Part shown: in pieces, positions 63,336 to 64,000 of the stretch | Position numbering within the stretch: the stretch's first letter is position 1 | Layout of the letters: each line of letters starts with the position of its first letter | Origin: Campylobacter showae CSUNSWCD | Lineage (GTDB): Bacteria > Campylobacterota > Campylobacteria > Campylobacterales > Campylobacteraceae | Direction: 5' to 3' | DNA length: 64,000 nucleotides | Assembly (NCBI RefSeq): GCF_000313615.1 | Contig: NZ_AMZQ01000016.1 | Location: 1-64,000 of the forward strand | Program-made: the position numbers and the translations under genes | The notes under the pieces: model-generated | Told to the model about the DNA's origin: nothing | Database searches by the model: none | The model's input: the letters and a program-made list of their open reading frames with translations, nothing else

Positions 63336-64000
63336 ATGAAAACTATTATGTTGTGTGCTATTTGTTCGGTAAGCTCTGGCAACTGCTCCGAGGATTGCGG
63401 CTACTGCACGCAAAGTGCGGGCATAAATGCCAGCATCGAAAAATACAAAATGAAAAGCGTCGAACAAGTAGTCGCCGAGGCCAAGATCGCAGCGGCAAAC
63501 TACGCGCTGGGCTTTTGCCTAGTCACCAGCGGCGCAAGGCTCACGGACAAAAAGACCGAGGAGATCGCCCGCCTCGCGCGAGCAGTAAATAAAGAAGTCC
63601 CAAACCTCATGCTGATCGCTTGCAACGGCATGGCGACGCTACCGCAGCTAAAAGAACTAAAAAGCGCGGGCGTGTTTAGCTACAACCACAACCTCGAGAC
63701 CTCGCGCGAGTTTTTCCCGCAAATTTGCTCGACGCATAGCTGGGACGAGCGCTGGCAGACCAACATAGACGCCAAAGAAGCGGGGCTAATGCTCTGTACG
63801 GGCGGGATTTACGGGCTTGGCGAGAGCGAGGCTGATCGCGCGAGCTTGCAAGCTAGCCTTGCCAAGCTTGATCCGTTTTCTAGCCCGATAAATTTCTTTA
63901 TCCCAAACGACGCGCTACGCGTCAAACGACCGCCCATGGGAGTGGACGAAGCCCTGCGGATCATCGACGACACCGTCCGCGCACTGCCTAACGCTCGCGT
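63336..64000 (+). CDS. bioB: Biotin synthase, 3' end beyond the window
   Basis: 221 codons seen, cut by the window edge, so it is a partial gene. It starts MKTIMLCAICSVSSGNCSED. The radical-SAM cysteines are in NCSEDCGYCTQ (C-x3-C-x2-C), followed by ASIEKYKMKSVEQVV. Later landmarks are NHNLETS, TGGIYGLGE and INFFIPNDAL, matching BioB in order. It inserts sulfur into dethiobiotin using SAM and iron-sulfur clusters; biotin then serves AccB, encoded at 7789-8241. The ATG has AAAAAAGG about 9 nt upstream. Confidence 0.94.
   Translation, partial: MKTIMLCAICSVSSGNCSEDCGYCTQSAGINASIEKYKMKSVEQVVAEAKIAAANYALGFCLVTSGARLTDKKTEEIARLARAVNKEVPNLMLIACNGMATLPQLKELKSAGVFSYNHNLETSREFFPQICSTHSWDERWQTNIDAKEAGLMLCTGGIYGLGESEADRASLQASLAKLDPFSSPINFFIPNDALRVKRPPMGVDEALRIIDDTVRALPNAR

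Noticed and set aside
63353-63592. 79-codon plus-strand frame near the right edge
   Set aside because: It is in another frame of bioB, whose radical-SAM motif and length to the edge are clear.

Overview
This window is chromosome of a host-associated Campylobacter. The closest fit is the C. rectus/C. showae group, because multiple DUF4214-type S-layer proteins sit beside a sapCDEF-like secretion operon, together with a glycosylated-flagellum pathway and moderate GC with very many AAATTT words. The core gene order also matches what I know of C. jejuni: upp, malic enzyme, gltX and a SurA-like gene, then accC-accB, then dcd-pseB-pseC. The assignment rests on gene content only. No rRNA, tRNA, CRISPR array or intact insertion sequence was found.

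Layout. 1-4362: SurA-like periplasmic chaperone, divergent from gltX-malic enzyme-upp. 4585-5378: a barnase-like RNase with its barstar inhibitor, followed by about 1.1 kb with no convincing gene. 6458-8241: accB-accC (minus strand). 8398-13080: modA/modB and a five-gene NikKMLQO-type nickel ECF transporter (minus). 13431-17782: a Sel1-repeat protein and a subtilisin-type autotransporter. 17976-18536: dcd. 18847-26544: the complete pseudaminic acid pathway (pseB, C, F, G, H, I) plus a small membrane protein and a Maf-family flagellin glycosylation factor. 26615-34075: an ABC-transporter-dependent polysaccharide cluster (Wzm, Wzt, a methyltransferase/double glycosyltransferase fusion, Gmd, Rmd), predicted to make a D-rhamnose-containing glycan. 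34337-58704: five S-layer-like exported proteins and their type I secretion operon sapC-D-E-F. 59047-60549: flagellin with a sigma-28-like promoter. 60870-62978: topA. 63336-64000: the start of bioB.

How the parts fit. Much of the window builds the cell surface. Pse enzymes and Maf should glycosylate flagellin. The Gmd/Rmd/Wzm/Wzt cluster should build and export a polysaccharide, and the S-layer proteins are exported by SapDEF and in relatives are held to the cell by LPS. AccB/AccC and BioB are linked through biotin.

The most unusual signals are listed here. (1) Two 99-nt copies of a structured element, upstream of pseC and bioB, keep the same unpaired motifs while their helices vary by compensating changes. 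(2) SapC carries an N-terminal domain resembling a Y1/REP-associated transposase whose HUH motif is lost. (3) Four S-layer genes share a near-identical promoter and leader, and a fifth in opposite orientation puts inverted 5' ends on both sides of the secretion operon. (4) A membrane-anchored barnase with all four catalytic residues lies beside barstar.
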